Below, in pieces: positions 25,144 to 34,971 of a stretch of DNA of 64,000 nt. The position numbers were made by a program, and so were the translations under genes. The notes beneath the pieces were generated by a model that was not told the DNA's origin, made no database searches, and saw only the letters and a list, made by a program, of their open reading frames with translations. This stretch comes from Sinorhizobium psoraleae (lineage in GTDB: Bacteria; Pseudomonadota; Alphaproteobacteria; Rhizobiales; Rhizobiaceae), in NCBI RefSeq assembly GCF_013283645.1, contig NZ_JABEKV010000003.1, forward strand, positions 868,001 through 932,000. The letters are read 5' to 3'. Positions within the stretch are counted from its first letter, which is position 1; each line of letters opens with the position of its first letter.

Positions 25144-26493
25144 ATGAGCCCGATCAACAACAGCGTTTCCGAGATTCTTCTGGACAAGGTCGCAGACTGG
25201 CTGATGCGAGCATCCCTCAGCGACGAGACGCTCGAAACCCTCGTGCGCGGCTTCTGCGAACGCTTGGCCGCCGCGGGCCTGCCGCTCATGCGCGTCCATC
25301 TCTCCTTTTCGATGCTTCATCCGCTCTACGATGCACTCGGTTTCACGTGGTGGCGCGGCAAGGGCGTCGAGGTGAGCGGTTTGCGCCACGAGGAGCTGGC
25401 GCTCAATCCCGAGCGCTTTCTGCGCAGCCCCTACTACTATCTGCTCAACAACAACCTCGATCACGTAAGGCGGCGCATCGATCCAGCGGAACCGTCGGAG
25501 TTTCCGATTTTCGACGAGCTGAAGGAGCACGGTGCCACCGATTATCTGGCCTTCATGCAGCCGCTTGGAACCGATTCCGACCATGGCATGGTGGGGTCGT
25601 GGACGACGGATCGCCATGGCGGCTTCAGCGACGACGTGATCGCGGCGTTGCTCAAGCTTCAGAACCATCTGGCGGTCGCGGCCAAGGTCGCCGTCCTCGG
25701 CAAGCTCGCCGACAATATGCTGACGACCTATCTCGGCGCCAATGCCGGACGGCGCGTGATGAGCGGCCAGGTCAGGCGCGGCGATGGCGAGACGGTTCGC
25801 GCCGTCCTTGTGATGGCGGACATGCGGGAATCGACCATGCTCGCGGAGAAGGAAGGTCGCCAGGCCTATATCGAGACGCTCAACGGTTTCTTCGATGCGA
25901 TCGCGACGCCGTTCAATAGAAACGGCGGGCAGATCCTGAGCTTCGTTGGAGACGGGTTCATTGCCGTCTATCCATGCGGCCGCCACAAGGAGCCTTCGGA
26001 AATGGCCAGCCGCGAGGCGTTTGCCGCGGTGAGCGCGGCGACGGCGCGTGTGGCGGCGCTGAACGCGGAGAGGAAGCGGCAGGGACGCGATCTGATCGGC
26101 TATGGAATTGGCCTCCATGTCGGCAACGTCATGTTCGGAAATGTCGGGCTTCGTGACCGGCTGACCTTTTCCGTCTTCGGCTCGGCGGTGAACGAAGTGC
26201 AGCGGCTGCAAAACCTGACGAAAAAATACGCCCACAACGTTGTCGCCAGCGAGGCGTTCGTCAACTATTGCGGCGGCGACTGGGCAACGCTCGGACAGGA
26301 GAAATTGCGCGGCGTCCGGCAGAAATTCACCATCCTCTATCCCAAGGACGCAGCGCTTGCGGCAATTGCGGAAGAGCGCCCCGACGATGCAACTCAGGAT
26401 GGACTTTCGGAGGCGGAGCATGTCATGCTGCTCTACCGCAACACGAAGCAGTCGCCGGGGCCACGCGGCCTCATCGACAAGATGTTGCAGTAG
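25144..26493 (+). CDS. Class III adenylate/guanylate cyclase
   Basis: 449 residues. Residues 1-200 form the N-terminal sensor-like region common in rhizobial cyclases. The catalytic domain spans about 215-400: metal aspartates D226 (VMADMREST) and D270 (FVGDGF), transition-state N350 and R354 in SAVNEVQRLQ. The residue that usually reads lysine in the adenine pocket is S266 (ILSFVGDG), and the partner position is T341, so nucleotide choice is uncertain. The ATG at 25144 has GAGG six bases upstream. It should make cAMP or cGMP in the cytoplasm. Followed 31 bases later by a secreted polysaccharide lyase gene. Confidence 0.88.
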   Translation: MSPINNSVSEILLDKVADWLMRASLSDETLETLVRGFCERLAAAGLPLMRVHLSFSMLHPLYDALGFTWWRGKGVEVSGLRHEELALNPERFLRSPYYYLLNNNLDHVRRRIDPAEPSEFPIFDELKEHGATDYLAFMQPLGTDSDHGMVGSWTTDRHGGFSDDVIAALLKLQNHLAVAAKVAVLGKLADNMLTTYLGANAGRRVMSGQVRRGDGETVRAVLVMADMRESTMLAEKEGRQAYIETLNGFFDAIATPFNRNGGQILSFVGDGFIAVYPCGRHKEPSEMASREAFAAVSAATARVAALNAERKRQGRDLIGYGIGLHVGNVMFGNVGLRDRLTFSVFGSAVNEVQRLQNLTKKYAHNVVASEAFVNYCGGDWATLGQEKLRGVRQKFTILYPKDAALAAIAEERPDDATQDGLSEAEHVMLLYRNTKQSPGPRGLIDKMLQ

Positions 26494-26524
26494 ATCGGCA
26501 AGACGCTCGCTTTGAGGAGGTTCG

Positions 26525-27493
26525 ATGTTCCGTGTCGTTTTTCTGGCCGCAGCACTCGCTGCAACAAGCGTTGCGTATGCCCAATCGACGGAACGGCAAG
26601 CGGCCTTGGAGCAGAAGCTGGTCGACGGGTTCGAGGGCAGGGATTTTGCCCCCGAGGGCGGGCTCTACTATCGCGACAACTTCGAGCAAAGCGCCGGCTC
26701 CTATATATTCCAGAGTGAAGTCAAGCGCACCGGAAATGGTGGGTTGAAACTGTCCATCGTGCCGAAATGCCCGCCGTCGGACGACGGGTGCAGCGAGCGG
26801 GCGGAAATCTGGGAGAAGACGGCACTGCGCGTGCCTTACGACCAGGGAGTCTGGTACGGCTTTTCGGTCAAGTTCGCCGATCCCGTACCGAGTGGAGACC
26901 ATCGTTACCTCATCGCGCAATGGAAACGTGAAATCGATCACGGCGCCAACGGAGACTTCAGCCCCTTTCTGGCGTTCCGCATGAGCTTGGGAAAGCTCTT
27001 CGTTACCGTCGAGACCAATTATCTGCCGCCAGTGTCCACCGGGCCGGCGAGCACGCCGGCGCGCTGCGCGCCGGGGGAGGTTCCCGTATGGGTTCGCCCC
27101 GAACTGAACCAGATGCGCATGCTGGTTGCGTCGGACGCAAACTGGAAGGCGGAAGATGGTCGCCTTTTCAATTCGTGCACGACCGCGGTCACCGTGACCA
27201 ACCACGGCAATCCGCTGCCGGACCCCAAGTCCGGCTGGATCGACTTTGCCGTCTTCACCAAACCCGGACCTGAGGGGTCCGGACATATAGAGCTGTTCGC
27301 CAATGGGCAGCCGGTCATTACCGTGAAGGGGCATATCGGCCACGCGGACAAGGGGCTGGGCGAAAACCAATATTTCAAGTTCGGGCCGTACCGGGCGGCG
27401 GATACCACGAACTGGACGCTTTACTATGACGATTTCCGTCGCTCCACGCGTTGTGCCGACGTCCTGCCGAGCGGCATTTGTCCTTTCTCATAG
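26525..27493 (+). CDS. Secreted polysaccharide lyase (heparin lyase I / PL20-like fold)
   Basis: 322 residues with a signal peptide (FRVVFLAAALAATSVAYAQ). The mature protein has the beta-jelly-roll lyase pattern of the Polysacc_lyase family: SERAEIW, WYGFSVKFADP, RYLIAQWK, and near the C-terminus FKFGPYRA and YYDDFRR. By family it cleaves uronic-acid-containing glycans such as glucuronan by beta-elimination. The ATG is preceded by GAGGAGG... at about six bases. It sits between the cyclase gene and an oligosaccharide/oligopeptide-type ABC importer. It could trim the cell's own polysaccharide or digest an external one. Confidence 0.82.
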   Translation: MFRVVFLAAALAATSVAYAQSTERQAALEQKLVDGFEGRDFAPEGGLYYRDNFEQSAGSYIFQSEVKRTGNGGLKLSIVPKCPPSDDGCSERAEIWEKTALRVPYDQGVWYGFSVKFADPVPSGDHRYLIAQWKREIDHGANGDFSPFLAFRMSLGKLFVTVETNYLPPVSTGPASTPARCAPGEVPVWVRPELNQMRMLVASDANWKAEDGRLFNSCTTAVTVTNHGNPLPDPKSGWIDFAVFTKPGPEGSGHIELFANGQPVITVKGHIGHADKGLGENQYFKFGPYRAADTTNWTLYYDDFRRSTRCADVLPSGICPFS

Positions 27494-27712
27494 GCTGCGC
27501 GGCCCGCGCAAATACAGCACTTCTGGCGCCTCGGGTGGTGTGCTGGACAGCCCGTTGAAGCTAGGCTACTCTTTTTTTGGGGCCGGACGATACGCCATCG
27601 CCGGGCGCGGAATCGCGTTCGGGAAATGATGCGTAGAACCAAAGAGGAGAGCGACCATGTGCGTTCCGGGACGACGTACGGCGCTCTGGGGTAGTGAGGG
27701 AAGCGTGCTGCA

Positions 27713-29605
27713 ATGACATCAGGAGCGGACCTGCTGCGAGTTGAGGGTCTGCGGATCACATTCTCGGTGCTCGGCGGCGAAGTCGAAGCCGTCAGGGGTG
27801 CAAATTTCAGGATTCTGCCAGGCAAGGTAACTGCGCTCGTCGGCGAGTCCGGGTCCGGCAAGTCGGCGATCAGCCAAGCCATCATGGGCATTCTGCCGAG
27901 CGTCGCAAGGGTTAGCGGACGCGTCCTGTTCAACGACCCGGCCGTCGCGGGCAAGCCTGTCGACCTGCTTTCGCTCGACCCGGAGGGGGGCGATATCCAG
28001 GATATTCGTGGCGCGCGCATCAGCAAGATCTTCCAGGAGCCGATGACCTCGCTGTCGCCGCTCCACACGATCGGAAACCAGATTTCCGAGGTGATGGCGA
28101 TACACACGGACGCCGAAAAGGCCGAGCGGAGAGCGAGGACCGAGCAGCTGCTGGGCTATGTCGGATTTGCCAACCCGGCGCGCGCTTACGACATGTACCC
28201 TTTCGAACTCTCCGGCGGGATGCGCCAGCGTGCGATGATCGCCATGGCGCTTATCTGCCGGCCGGCGCTCCTGATTGCCGACGAGCCGACAACTGCGCTC
28301 GACGTGACGGTACAGGCGCAAATTCTGCAACTGTTGCGCGAGCTTCAAGCGAAGCTCGATATGGCCATGCTGTTGATCACGCATGACCTCGGCGTCGTCG
28401 CCAACATGGCTGACGAAGTCGTCGTCATCTATCACGGCGAGATCGTCGAGGCGGGACCGGTCGATGCGATCTTCCGAAACCCCCAGCATCCCTATCTGAA
28501 GGGGTTGATGGCCGCTGTGCCGCACTTCGACATGAAACCCGGAGAGCGGTTGAAGGCATTGCGCGAAGTGCCGGTCAAGGCCGAAAGCCTTCTTGGAAAC
28601 AAGCAGTCTCGAAAAACCTCGGGCTCGGATATTCTGATCTCCGTCCGTAACCTGACGAAAACGTTCACCACCCGAAGCTCGGGTTGGTTTGGCAGCAACG
28701 GTGGCTCTGAGCACCGCGCCGTCGACAATGTCAGCTTCGACATTCGCCGCGGCGAATGCCTCGGTCTTGTCGGCGAAAGCGGCTGCGGCAAGACGACGGT
28801 GAGCAAGATCCTGATGCGTGCGGTGACCCCCGATGCAGGATCGATAACCTACGACGACGGCGAGGGGGCGATCGACCTCCTGAAGCTCGAGGGCGCGGCA
28901 CTGAAGGAGTTGCGCGCAAAAATCCAGATGGTCTTCCAGGACCCGGTATCGTCGCTTTCACCGCGCATGACGGTCAAGAACATTCTCAGCGAACCGCTCG
29001 AGATCCACGGTCGCGGAACGGCAAAGTCCCGGGTGGAAACCGTCCGCTCGCTGCTTCAGGCCGTCGGCCTCGACCAGCGTTTCATCAACCGCTATCCGCA
29101 CAGTTTCTCCGGCGGTCAGAGGCAGCGTATCGGCATCGCCCGCGCGCTCGCGCTCGTTCCGGAGTTGCTGATTTGCGACGAGCCCGTCTCCGCGCTCGAT
29201 GTCTCGGTGCAAGCCCAGATCCTCAACCTTCTCAAGGATTTGCAGAAGGAATTGGGCCTGACATCGCTGTTCATCTCGCACAATCTCGCGGTGGTGGACT
29301 ATATGGCGGATCGGATCGCGGTGATGTGCGCCGGCCGGATTGTCGAGCTTGCGCCGCGCGAAGTGCTGATGCGCAATCCCGTGCACCCCTATACCAAATC
29401 CCTGCTCGCAGCCGTGCCCTATCCCGATCTCGATCGGAAGCTCGATTTTGACGCCCTCCAGGCGAGCGGAGGGTCAGACAAGCGGCGGTGGGGAGCACAG
29501 TTCTCGGACGATGGTGAGGGCGACGCCCTCTTTCCTGCGAATCTCGGCGGCGATCATTTCGTCCTTGCCAGAAAGTCGGTGGATGCAAGGGAGCTACGCC
29601 CATGA
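27713..29605 (+). CDS. ABC importer ATPase, two fused nucleotide-binding domains (Dpp/Opp/Agp type)
   Basis: 630 residues. Domain 1 has Walker [12 protein letters not shown], signature [10 protein letters not shown] and Walker [13 protein letters not shown]. Domain 2 has [21 protein letters not shown] and [12 protein letters not shown]. Both domains end in the oligopeptide-transporter C-terminal extension ([26 protein letters not shown]). All catalytic residues look intact. It energises the importer formed with the SBP and two permeases that follow. The stop overlaps the SBP start (ATGA). In rhizobia such systems carry peptides or oligosaccharides (for example Agp for alpha-galactosides). Confidence 0.94.
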   Translation: MTSGADLLRVEGLRITFSVLGGEVEAVRGANFRILPGKVTALVGESGSGKSAISQAIMGILPSVARVSGRVLFNDPAVAGKPVDLLSLDPEGGDIQDIRGARISKIFQEPMTSLSPLHTIGNQISEVMAIHTDAEKAERRARTEQLLGYVGFANPARAYDMYPFELSGGMRQRAMIAMALICRPALLIADEPTTALDVTVQAQILQLLRELQAKLDMAMLLITHDLGVVANMADEVVVIYHGEIVEAGPVDAIFRNPQHPYLKGLMAAVPHFDMKPGERLKALREVPVKAESLLGNKQSRKTSGSDILISVRNLTKTFTTRSSGWFGSNGGSEHRAVDNVSFDIRRGECLGLVGESGCGKTTVSKILMRAVTPDAGSITYDDGEGAIDLLKLEGAALKELRAKIQMVFQDPVSSLSPRMTVKNILSEPLEIHGRGTAKSRVETVRSLLQAVGLDQRFINRYPHSFSGGQRQRIGIARALALVPELLICDEPVSALDVSVQAQILNLLKDLQKELGLTSLFISHNLAVVDYMADRIAVMCAGRIVELAPREVLMRNPVHPYTKSLLAAVPYPDLDRKLDFDALQASGGSDKRRWGAQFSDDGEGDALFPANLGGDHFVLARKSVDARELRP

Positions 29606-31503
29606 TCACCCGAAGAACGGCACTTGCCATGCTGGCTTCCACCGTTCTGCCGCCGCGCCTCCTCGCGGCGGGAACGGAGGCAGAGGCGCTTGCGCCGCTG
29701 GTTGCGGAAGGCAAGCTTCCTCCGGTCAACGAGCGGCTGCCGAAAACGCCGCGCGTGATCAATGTGGCGGCCATGGGGCGCACGCCAGGCAGGCATGGAG
29801 GCGTGATCCGCAGCCTGATCGGCAGCGCCAAGGACATCCGCCTGATGACGGTCTACGGCTACTCCAGGCTTGTCGGCTACGACGAGGCGCTGAACCTCAA
29901 GGCAGACGTTCTCGAAAGCTACGAAACGGTCGAGGACCGCATCTTCACGCTGCGTCTGCGCGAAGGCCACAAGTGGTCGGATGGAACGCCGCTTTCGACG
30001 GAAGACTTCCGCTACTGCTGGGAGGACGTGCTGCTCAACGAGGATCTCTCCCCGGCGGGTCTCCCGACGGCGCTGGTCATGGATGGCGAGGCGGGCAAAT
30101 TCGAGATCGTCGACGAGCGGACCGTGCGTTATTCCTGGACGAAGCCCAATCCCGATTTCCTGCAGAAGCTCGCCGCTCCGCAGCCACTGGTCATCGTGAT
30201 GCCGGCCGCCTACCTCAAACAGTTTCACAAGAAGTATCAGGACGAGGACAAGCTCAAAGCAACGATGAAGGAAGAGCGGGTCAAGAAGTGGAGCCAGTTG
30301 CACATGCGCATGGCCCGCTCCTATCGGCCGGAAAATCCTGATCTGCCGACACTCGATCCCTGGCGGAACACCACATCCCTTCCGGCCGAGCAGTTCATCT
30401 TCGAGCGCAATCCGTATTTCCACCGGGTCGACGAGAACGGCCTGCAACTGCCCTATATCGACAAGTTCGTTTTGAACGTCAGCTCCTCTTCGCTCATCCC
30501 GGCGAAAACCGGTACGGGCGAAAGCGACCTCCAGGCGACGGGCATTGATTTCGTCGACTACACTTATCTGAAGGATGCCGAGAAGCGCTATCCGGTAAAG
30601 ATCAAGCTGTGGAAGAAGACGCAAGGGTCGCGCCTGGCGCTGCTTCCCAATCTCAACTGCTCCGATCCGATATGGCGCCCGCTTCTGCAGGATGTCCGTG
30701 TCAGGCGCGCGCTGTCGCTGGCGATCGACAGGCGCGAGATCAACATGGCGGTGTTCTATGGTCTTACCAAGGAGAGCGCCGATACGGTGCTGCCGGACAG
30801 CCCGCTGTTCCGGCCCGAATTCGCCAGCGCCTGGGCGGCCCACGACCCGGATCAGGCCAACAGTTTGCTCGACGCGGCGGGCCTGGCCAAGCGCGGCAGC
30901 GACGGAATTCGTATCCTGCCGGACGGAAGGGCGGCGCAGATCGTCGTCGAGACGGCGGGCGAAAGCACGCTTGAGACGGATGTTCTGCAGCTCATAACCG
31001 ATTATTGGCAGAAGGTCGGCATATCGCTCTTCATCCGGACATCCCAGCGCGACACCTTCCGCAGCCGCGCGGTCGGCGGCGAGATCATCATGTCCATGTG
31101 GTTCGGCATCGATAACGGCGTTCCGACCGCGGACATGAATCCGGGGCAGCTTGCGCCCACGGCCGACGACCAGTTGCAATGGCCGGTCTGGGGGCTCAAC
31201 TATCTCTCGCACGGCGAAATGGGTGAGGCGCCGGAGCTGCCGCCGGTGGTCGAGCTTCTGGACCTGCTGAAACGCTGGCGGCATTCGTCGACCGATGTCG
31301 AGCGGGCGGAGATCTGGAAATCGATGCTCTCGATCTATACCGATCAGGTCTTCTCGATCGGCCTCGTCAACGCATCGCTGCAGCCGATCCTCGTCTCCGC
31401 GAAGCTCCGGAATGTGCCGGACAAGGCGCTATACGGCTTCGACCCGACGAGCTATTTCGGCGTGTACAATCCCGACACCTTCTGGCTCGAACAGGACGCC
31501 TGA
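29602..31503 (+). CDS. ABC importer substrate-binding protein, long SBP_bac_5 type
   Basis: 633 residues, about 100 longer than typical DppA. The N-terminus [20 protein letters not shown] has an arginine pair before a hydrophobic stretch, suggesting Tat export. The body shows SBP_bac_5 features: [20 protein letters not shown], then [17 protein letters not shown]. Extra length resembles the oligosaccharide-binding AgpA-like or YejA-like group rather than dipeptide binders. With the lyase directly upstream of the operon, an oligosaccharide ligand is a reasonable guess but unproven. Overlaps the ATPase gene by four bases and precedes the permease by one base. Confidence 0.9.
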   Translation: MITRRTALAMLASTVLPPRLLAAGTEAEALAPLVAEGKLPPVNERLPKTPRVINVAAMGRTPGRHGGVIRSLIGSAKDIRLMTVYGYSRLVGYDEALNLKADVLESYETVEDRIFTLRLREGHKWSDGTPLSTEDFRYCWEDVLLNEDLSPAGLPTALVMDGEAGKFEIVDERTVRYSWTKPNPDFLQKLAAPQPLVIVMPAAYLKQFHKKYQDEDKLKATMKEERVKKWSQLHMRMARSYRPENPDLPTLDPWRNTTSLPAEQFIFERNPYFHRVDENGLQLPYIDKFVLNVSSSSLIPAKTGTGESDLQATGIDFVDYTYLKDAEKRYPVKIKLWKKTQGSRLALLPNLNCSDPIWRPLLQDVRVRRALSLAIDRREINMAVFYGLTKESADTVLPDSPLFRPEFASAWAAHDPDQANSLLDAAGLAKRGSDGIRILPDGRAAQIVVETAGESTLETDVLQLITDYWQKVGISLFIRTSQRDTFRSRAVGGEIIMSMWFGIDNGVPTADMNPGQLAPTADDQLQWPVWGLNYLSHGEMGEAPELPPVVELLDLLKRWRHSSTDVERAEIWKSMLSIYTDQVFSIGLVNASLQPILVSAKLRNVPDKALYGFDPTSYFGVYNPDTFWLEQDA

Positions 31504-31504
31504 C

Positions 31505-32503
31505 ATGCTGCGATACATTCTCTGGCGTATCGCCGCGATGGTTCCGACTCTCCTGATTATCTCGGCCTTGGTGTTTGCGATCATCGAACTGCCGCCGGGA
31601 GATTATTTCGAGAGCTACATCGCCGAGATCAGGGCGCAGGGCGAAGGCGTCAACATGGAGCAGATCGACGCGCTGCGCAAAGAGTACGGCTTCGATCAAC
31701 CGCCGGTGCTGCGCTACATCTATTGGGTCGCCGGCATGCTGCAGGGCGACTTCGGCTATTCGTTCGAATACGAACTGCCGGTGAGCGAGGTCGTGGGAGA
31801 CCGGCTCTGGCTGACGATCCTCGTCTCGTTCTTTACTATCATGCTGACCTGGATCATCGCGTTCCCGATCGGCATCTATGCCGCGACGCATCAGTATAGC
31901 TGGGGCGATTATGGACTTTCCCTGATCGGCCTCATCGGGATTGCGGTGCCGAATTTCATGCTGGCGCTCATCCTCATGTATTTCGCGAACATCTGGTTCG
32001 GCACCTCGATCGGCCATCTCATGGATCAGAAATACCTTTCCGAGCCGATGAGTTGGGACAAGGCCAAGTCGATGCTCGAGCACATGTGGATACCGGTGAT
32101 CATCATAGGCGCGGCGGGAACGGCGGGCATGATCCGGCGGCTCAGGGCCAACCTGCTCGACGAGCTTCAAAAGCAATATGTCGTCACCGCGAGGGCGAAG
32201 GGGCTCTCACCTACCAAGACCCTCCTCAAGTACCCGTTGCGCATGGCGCTCAACTTCTTCATCTCCGACATCGGCTCGATCCTGCCGGCGATCATCTCCG
32301 GCGCCGAGATCACGGCGATCGTCCTTTCGCTTGAAACGACAGGGCCGATGTTGATCAAGGCGCTGCAGAGCCAGGACATGTATCTCGCTGGTTCGTTCCT
32401 GATGTTTCTCGCATTTCTTACGGTCATCGGTGTGCTGATTTCCGATCTTGCGCTCGCCGTTCTCGATCCCAGAATCCGTCTGCAAGGCAGGAGTACGAAG
32501 TGA
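31505..32503 (+). CDS. ABC importer permease (DppB/OppB type)
   Basis: 332 residues. LRYILWRIAAMVPTLLIISA is the standard first membrane helix of this family, followed by five further segments. The EAA loop occurs around TARAKGLSPTKTLLKYPLRM. The frame is open well upstream, through the SBP gene, but the ATG at 31505 (overlap region TGACATG with the SBP stop) begins the recognisable family N-terminus. It pairs with the next gene to form the membrane channel. GTGA overlap with the following permease indicates coupled translation. Confidence 0.93.
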   Translation: MLRYILWRIAAMVPTLLIISALVFAIIELPPGDYFESYIAEIRAQGEGVNMEQIDALRKEYGFDQPPVLRYIYWVAGMLQGDFGYSFEYELPVSEVVGDRLWLTILVSFFTIMLTWIIAFPIGIYAATHQYSWGDYGLSLIGLIGIAVPNFMLALILMYFANIWFGTSIGHLMDQKYLSEPMSWDKAKSMLEHMWIPVIIIGAAGTAGMIRRLRANLLDELQKQYVVTARAKGLSPTKTLLKYPLRMALNFFISDIGSILPAIISGAEITAIVLSLETTGPMLIKALQSQDMYLAGSFLMFLAFLTVIGVLISDLALAVLDPRIRLQGRSTK

Positions 32504-33675
32504 CGTCACCTATACCGGCGCCCGGCGAACCCCTGCCGCATTACGTATCCACCGCCCCGTTCGATCCCTATTCCGTCGAGGTCATGACGGAGGAGCAGGT
32601 GCGCGTGAACCAGGCGTCGCAATTGCGCCTGATGTGGTGGAAGTTCAAGCGGCACAAGCTGGCGCTCGCCTCCGGCGTTTTCCTGGCAATCCTCTACGTC
32701 ATGATTCTCTTTTGCGAGTTTCTGGCGCCGTACAACCTCCACACGCGCAATGTCGATTTCATCTACACGCCGCCGCAGCCCGTTCACCTTTTCCATGACG
32801 GCGCATTTGTCGGCCCCTTCGTTTACGGCCGGACGATGACACTGGACATGGATACGCTGAAGCGGAACTATGCGGACAATCCCGCGGACGTGGAGCCGAT
32901 CCGCTTCTTCTGCCGCGGCGACAGCTATCGTTTCTGGGGTCTTTTCGAGACCAACCTGCATCTGGCCTGCCCCGCAGAGGGCGGCGAGCTCTTTCTCCTG
33001 GGGACCGACCGGCTGGGACGCGACGTGCTGTCGCGCATCATCTACGGCGCGCGGATCTCCCTGACCATCGGCCTTCTCGGCATTACCGTGAGCTTTGTGC
33101 TCGGGATCGTCATCGGTGGGCTTGCCGGCTATCATGGCGGCGTTTTCGATCTCATTGTCCAGAGATTGATCGAGGTGCTTCAATCGATTCCGAGCATTCC
33201 GCTGTGGCTGTCGCTCGCGGCGATCATGCCCGCAACATGGAGCCCGATCCTCATCTATCTCGGTATCACCGTGATTCTGGGGCTTCTCGATTGGACGGGC
33301 CTTGCGCGGGCCGTCCGCTCGAAGCTGCTTGCGCTGCGCGAGGAGGATTATGTCCTTGCGGCACAGCTAATGGGCGCGCGAAGCAGCCGCATCATCGGGC
33401 GACATCTTGTGCCGGGGTTCATGTCCCATCTCATTGCCACCGCGACGATCTCCATACCCGGCATGATCCTCGGCGAGACGGCGCTGAGCTTCCTCGGGTT
33501 GGGTCTGCGCCCGCCTATAACGAGCTGGGGCATCCTGCTGACGGAGGCAAAGAGCGTCAGCGTCATCGCTTTCTATCCCTGGCTGCTCTTTCCGACTATA
33601 CCGGTCATTCTTGTGATTTTGGCGTTCAACTTCCTGGGAGACGGCTTGCGCGACGCGGCCGATCCCTACAAATAA
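32500..33675 (+). CDS. ABC importer permease (DppC type, extended N-terminal region)
   Basis: 391 residues, about 90 longer than usual DppC. After the first membrane helix (about 60-80) a ~110-residue periplasmic insertion with two cysteines (RFFCRGDS, HLACPAEGG) comes before the standard core LLGTDRLGRDVLSRIIYGAR. This extension is found in the same subgroup as the long SBPs. The EAA loop is near QLMGARSSRIIGRHLVPGF. The start is a GTG at 32500 that overlaps the previous stop. Ends 77 bases before a glycosyltransferase gene on the same strand. Confidence 0.92.
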   Translation: MTSPIPAPGEPLPHYVSTAPFDPYSVEVMTEEQVRVNQASQLRLMWWKFKRHKLALASGVFLAILYVMILFCEFLAPYNLHTRNVDFIYTPPQPVHLFHDGAFVGPFVYGRTMTLDMDTLKRNYADNPADVEPIRFFCRGDSYRFWGLFETNLHLACPAEGGELFLLGTDRLGRDVLSRIIYGARISLTIGLLGITVSFVLGIVIGGLAGYHGGVFDLIVQRLIEVLQSIPSIPLWLSLAAIMPATWSPILIYLGITVILGLLDWTGLARAVRSKLLALREEDYVLAAQLMGARSSRIIGRHLVPGFMSHLIATATISIPGMILGETALSFLGLGLRPPITSWGILLTEAKSVSVIAFYPWLLFPTIPVILVILAFNFLGDGLRDAADPYK

Positions 33676-33752
33676 GGCCGGCATGCCATTGACTGCCGCG
33701 GGCCCTGTATCGTGTTGCAGGCTTTCTAAATAATGAGCGAAAGGTTCTTCGC

Positions 33753-34967
33753 ATGGTACGGCGTTTCGAGGATGCCCGGATCCTCATGTACAGCCACGAC
33801 ACGTTCGGCCTCGGTCACCTGCGGCGCTGTCGGACGATCGCGCATGCGCTCGTGGAAGACTATAGCGGATTGCAGATCCTGATCATCTCCGGTGCAACGA
33901 TCGCCGGAGCCTTTGATTATCGCGCGCGTGTTGACTTCGTGAAGATTCCGAGCGTCATCAAACTCAGAAACGGTGAATACACATCGCTCGACCGGCACAT
34001 CGAGTTGCACGAGACGCTGAAGATGCGCCAGTCGATCATTCGCTCCACGGCCGAGACGTTCAAGCCGGACATCTTCATCGTTGACAAAGAGCCGATGGGC
34101 CTGCGCGGAGAGGTCGAGGATACACTCACCTATCTCAAGACCCACGGCACGAAGTTGGTTCTTGGGCTTCGGGAGATCATGGACGCGCCGCATCTGCTCG
34201 AAGTCGAATGGAAGCGTCGCGACACCATGCGCAAGATCGAGCAGTTCTACGATGCGATCTGGGTTTATGGCCCGCCGGATTTTTACGATCCGCTGGTGGG
34301 CCTTGAGGTGCCCGCGGCGGTGCGCGAACGCATGAACTTCGTCGGTTTCCTGCAACGAAGCGTGCCGCATGACGGGCTGCCCGACCACAGGCCGGAAGGG
34401 GACTATATCCTGGTCACCACCGGTGGAGGCGGTGACGGCGCCGAACTCATTCATGACGTGATCCACGCCTATCAGCAGGATCCCGAACTGACGTACAACG
34501 CTCTCGTGGTGCTCGGGCCTTACATGCCGGCGAAGCAACGCAACAAGCTGATCAAGAAGGGCGGTCGTATCCCTTTCATCAAGATAATCGAGTTCGACAA
34601 TCGCATGGAGGAACTGATCGCCGGCGCAAGAGGGGTGGTCTCGATGGGCGGCTACAACACCTACTGCGAGATTCTCTCCTTTGACAAACCGGCCTTGATT
34701 GTGCCGCGTCTCGAGCCGCGCGAGGAGCAGTTGATCCGCGCTCGACGCGCGTCCGATCTTGGCCTGGTCGAGATGCTGCTTCCCGATGAGGCCGAGGATC
34801 CGCTGCGGTTTGCGGCCGCGTTGAAGGCGTTGCCGGGACGCGCGCCCCCGTCGCGCGCCGCCAATGGCCTGAGGCTTGAGGGCCTTGTCCACATCTCCGA
34901 GCTTGTCGGCAGCTGGCTCGATCATAGATCGAAAGAGCACCTGAGCATCGTGAAGCAAACGAGCTGA
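33753..34967 (+). CDS. GT-B glycosyltransferase, MurG/GT28-like
   Basis: 404 residues. The N-terminal motif MYSHDTFGLGHLRRC (H15, H22) resembles the GxGH loop of MurG-like enzymes, and the C-terminal domain has GVVSMGGYNTYCEIL, the donor-binding glycine-rich turn. The same GYNTxC(D/E)IL pattern occurs in the protein at 36216-37343, so the two are paralogues. No membrane segment is evident. It likely acts at the cytoplasmic membrane surface on a lipid-linked or nucleotide-linked acceptor. First of three tightly packed glycosyltransferase genes downstream of the ABC importer. Confidence 0.8.
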   Translation: MVRRFEDARILMYSHDTFGLGHLRRCRTIAHALVEDYSGLQILIISGATIAGAFDYRARVDFVKIPSVIKLRNGEYTSLDRHIELHETLKMRQSIIRSTAETFKPDIFIVDKEPMGLRGEVEDTLTYLKTHGTKLVLGLREIMDAPHLLEVEWKRRDTMRKIEQFYDAIWVYGPPDFYDPLVGLEVPAAVRERMNFVGFLQRSVPHDGLPDHRPEGDYILVTTGGGGDGAELIHDVIHAYQQDPELTYNALVVLGPYMPAKQRNKLIKKGGRIPFIKIIEFDNRMEELIAGARGVVSMGGYNTYCEILSFDKPALIVPRLEPREEQLIRARRASDLGLVEMLLPDEAEDPLRFAAALKALPGRAPPSRAANGLRLEGLVHISELVGSWLDHRSKEHLSIVKQTS

Positions 34968-34971
34968 GCCA

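Noticed and set aside
24937-26421. 494-codon minus-strand frame opposite the class III cyclase
   Set aside because: Shadow frame; cyclase motifs on the plus strand are clear.
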